The position numbers and the translations under genes were made by a program. A stretch of 24,092 nt of DNA from CAYXVJ01 sp050309435 (GTDB lineage: Bacteria > Bacillota > Clostridia > Saccharofermentanales > Fastidiosipilaceae), in NCBI GenBank assembly GCA_050309435.1, contig JBNRMJ010000014.1:1-24092 (forward strand). Direction: 5' to 3'. Shown one piece after another: positions 23,076 to 24,092 of the stretch. The notes under the pieces are model-generated. The model was not told the DNA's origin. It saw nothing but the letters and a program-made list of their open reading frames with translations, and did not search any database. Positions within the stretch are counted from its first letter, which is position 1, and every line of letters starts with the position of its first letter.

Positions 23076-23228
23076 CGGACTGCCCTTATCTCCTTGTATC
23101 TGCTTAGCGAACGTTTCAATCGTAATATAGCCATCTTCTATAATAATTATGTGTTTTTGTCAGCCACCAGGTTTCAATACAGTAATCCGATGCCATGAAT
23201 GTTCTTTATCTATGATATCTCTTTTCAT
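23076..23228 (-). other. Coding-like stretch in frame with the YbaK gene, broken by one TGA
   Basis: From an ATG at 23228 the frame reads MKRDIIDKEHSWHRITVLKP and GG, meets TGA at 23160-23162, and continues QKHIIIIEDGYITIETFAKQ, then about eight more residues, straight into the YbaK ATG at 23075. It is exactly 51 codons long and in frame. Composition is protein-like. No Shine-Dalgarno is seen before the ATG. The likely reading is a decayed small gene or lost 5' extension in which TGA replaced a sense codon. I do not recognise a family. Confidence 0.35.
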
Positions 23229-23567
23229 GCATCAGTACTCACTCGAAGTGCTTGGGACAATTAGGTGTTGGCTTTATTTATCATACTTCCTTCGTGCCAC
23301 AGGCTCTTCGATTCTCTGATATCCGGCTGTTAAATAAGGAGATAAGCTGCCTTGGGATACATGCGCTAATGGTTTGAGAAGAACAGGCCGGTTATCGTAA
23401 AAGCATTAAGAAAGCCGTTGTGAAGAGTTGCATAAAGAACCAAAGCATGATTAAGTAAATGAGGACCTCGTACTTTGAAATGAGATAATTGCGGGAAGGT
23501 ATTTGCGGAGGTATCTTGATAGCAAACTGATGTTGAAATATTTAATAATTGCAGACAGACATGTAAG
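23229..23567. other. Intergenic stretch with no supported gene
   Basis: I see no intact gene, RNA gene or terminator here. On the minus strand, a frame ending at 23392-23394 contains a hydrophobic segment (LIYLIMLWFFMQLFTTAFLM) preceded by NYLISKYEV, with no usable start. It looks like the last helix of a lost membrane protein. Together with the broken stretch at 23076-23228 it suggests decayed genes between the YbaK and RidA-family genes. Confidence 0.4.
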
Positions 23568-23933
23568 CTATTTTTTATACGCGATAGCATCAATTTGTGC
23601 ATGGAGACCTTCCGGACCTCCTATGTGTGCAAAATCTGTCTGAATGGTTTTTCTGGCGGGATATTTACCGGCGAAACGTTCTTGAAAAACTTTCTCCATA
23701 ATAGGGATATTCCATGAATCTCTCAATAAGACATCTACCTTTACTACAGATTCCAAGGTCAATCCAAGTTCCTTTAAATGATGTTCCATATCATCTATTG
23801 CACCATGTATCTGAGCTTCAACAGATTGTCCAACGTTCCCTACGCAGAAATTCAAGAACACAAAATCTCCTGCCTCTACCACTTCTGACCAGGCATTTTC
23901 TTCGTTTACATGATATCTCTTAATACTCGCCAT
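23568..23933 (-). CDS. RidA (YjgF/YER057c) family protein
   Basis: A 121-residue Rid-family protein; RidA itself hydrolyses reactive enamines/imines released by PLP enzymes. The fold is seen in GDFVFLNFCVGNVGQSVEAQ (22-41), IDDMEHHLKELGLTLESVVKVDVLL, and the C-terminal KYPARKTIQTDF with Arg94 at the position of the catalytic Arg of RidA. The terminal AQIDAIAY has Asp115 where RidA usually has Glu, so this may be another Rid subfamily with a different substrate. GGAGG lies about 9 bases before the ATG at 23933. Confidence 0.88.
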   Translation of the reverse strand: MASIKRYHVNEENAWSEVVEAGDFVFLNFCVGNVGQSVEAQIHGAIDDMEHHLKELGLTLESVVKVDVLLRDSWNIPIMEKVFQERFAGKYPARKTIQTDFAHIGGPEGLHAQIDAIAYKK

Positions 23934-23979
23934 CGTTCATTTCCTCCGAATTACTTCTGGCTTCAGGACTCCTCCGCAG

Positions 23980-24092
23980 CTACATATCAACCACACCATC
24001 CCGATCATATTCAATATTATCAATCGTGGATTGGATATGTTTTATGCCCATCCCAAGTAAACGAAGCGTCGCCAAAAGCAAAAGTCCATTGA
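23980..24092 (-). CDS. C-terminal fragment of an unidentified protein, possibly MerR-like
   Basis: The minus frame is open from the window edge to TAG at 23980-23982, giving 36 residues: NGLLLLATLRLLGMGIKHIQ then STIDNIEYDRDGVVDM. The LRLLGMGIKHIQSTID part resembles the turn of a MerR-type helix-turn-helix domain (usually LR.LG.S..EI), but a MerR protein normally continues into a dimerisation helix, so either it is truncated or the resemblance is accidental. The RidA-family gene starts 46 bases downstream. Confidence 0.35.
   Translation of the reverse strand, partial: NGLLLLATLRLLGMGIKHIQSTIDNIEYDRDGVVDM

Noticed and set aside
23160..23162. TGA as selenocysteine upstream of the YbaK gene
   Set aside because: No Sec-type context (CxxU or similar) and no recognised selenoprotein family; a decayed gene explains it more simply.
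23366..23602. 78-codon minus-strand open frame between the YbaK and RidA-family genes
   Set aside because: It overlaps the RidA-family 3' end, has no ribosome binding site and low-quality composition; the membrane-like segment lies in a different frame.
1..24092. CRISPR arrays, tRNA or rRNA genes, intact insertion sequences, attachment sites
   Set aside because: No regularly spaced repeats, cloverleaf sequences, rRNA signatures, transposase genes or paired terminal repeats were seen by eye on either strand.

Overview
The window looks like chromosomal DNA from a low-to-moderate GC Firmicute, most likely an anaerobic Clostridia-type organism. The reasons are strong AGGAGG-type ribosome binding sites, several TTG and GTG starts, a TrkA/TrkH potassium system, a PhoU-tailed Na/Pi cotransporter, a YjlB-like cupin, a ProX/YbaK editing protein and many small acetyltransferases. 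The assignment is by gene flavour only; no rRNA or other marker gene is present. I see no phage, plasmid, CRISPR, rRNA or tRNA feature.

Layout. (1) 1-146: the 3' end of an unidentified gene on the + strand, closed by a terminator. (2) 204-2391, minus: a compact operon of two VOC (glyoxalase-fold) proteins, a SAM methyltransferase and a decayed alpha/beta hydrolase. (3) 2500-5011, plus: a double-domain YdcZ/DUF606 transporter and a type-B carboxylesterase, ending in a terminator shared with the convergent trk genes. (4) 5054-8602, minus: a YoaK/DUF1275 membrane protein, trkA and trkH. (5) 8741-12766, minus: an FMN split-barrel (PPOX-like) protein, three GNAT acetyltransferases and a GrpB/pyrophosphatase-like fusion in one tight run, then a separate GNAT. 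(6) 12962-15070, plus: a GH78 alpha-L-rhamnosidase without a signal peptide. (7) 15135-16844, minus: a Na/Pi cotransporter with Pho-box-like direct repeats upstream. (8) 17026-21113, minus: a tandem-GNAT protein, a cupin, an amidase and a broken FAD-dependent oxidase. (9) 21240-24092, minus: a uracil-DNA glycosylase-family protein, a Nudix hydrolase, a YbaK-type deacylase, a RidA-family protein and the end of another gene. Degenerate-looking coding fragments lie between these.

Most genes are ordinary metabolite-housekeeping functions: acetylation, detoxification, nucleotide clean-up, tRNA proofreading, and K+ and phosphate transport. I found no convincing new multi-gene system. The most notable points are two clear pseudogenes whose damage can be read base by base, a GrpB-pyrophosphatase fusion, a coding-like stretch with one in-frame TGA directly upstream of and in frame with the YbaK gene, a 44-codon small ORF that overlaps the glycosylase start by ATGA and carries a perfect palindrome, and Pho-box-like repeats ahead of the phosphate transporter.
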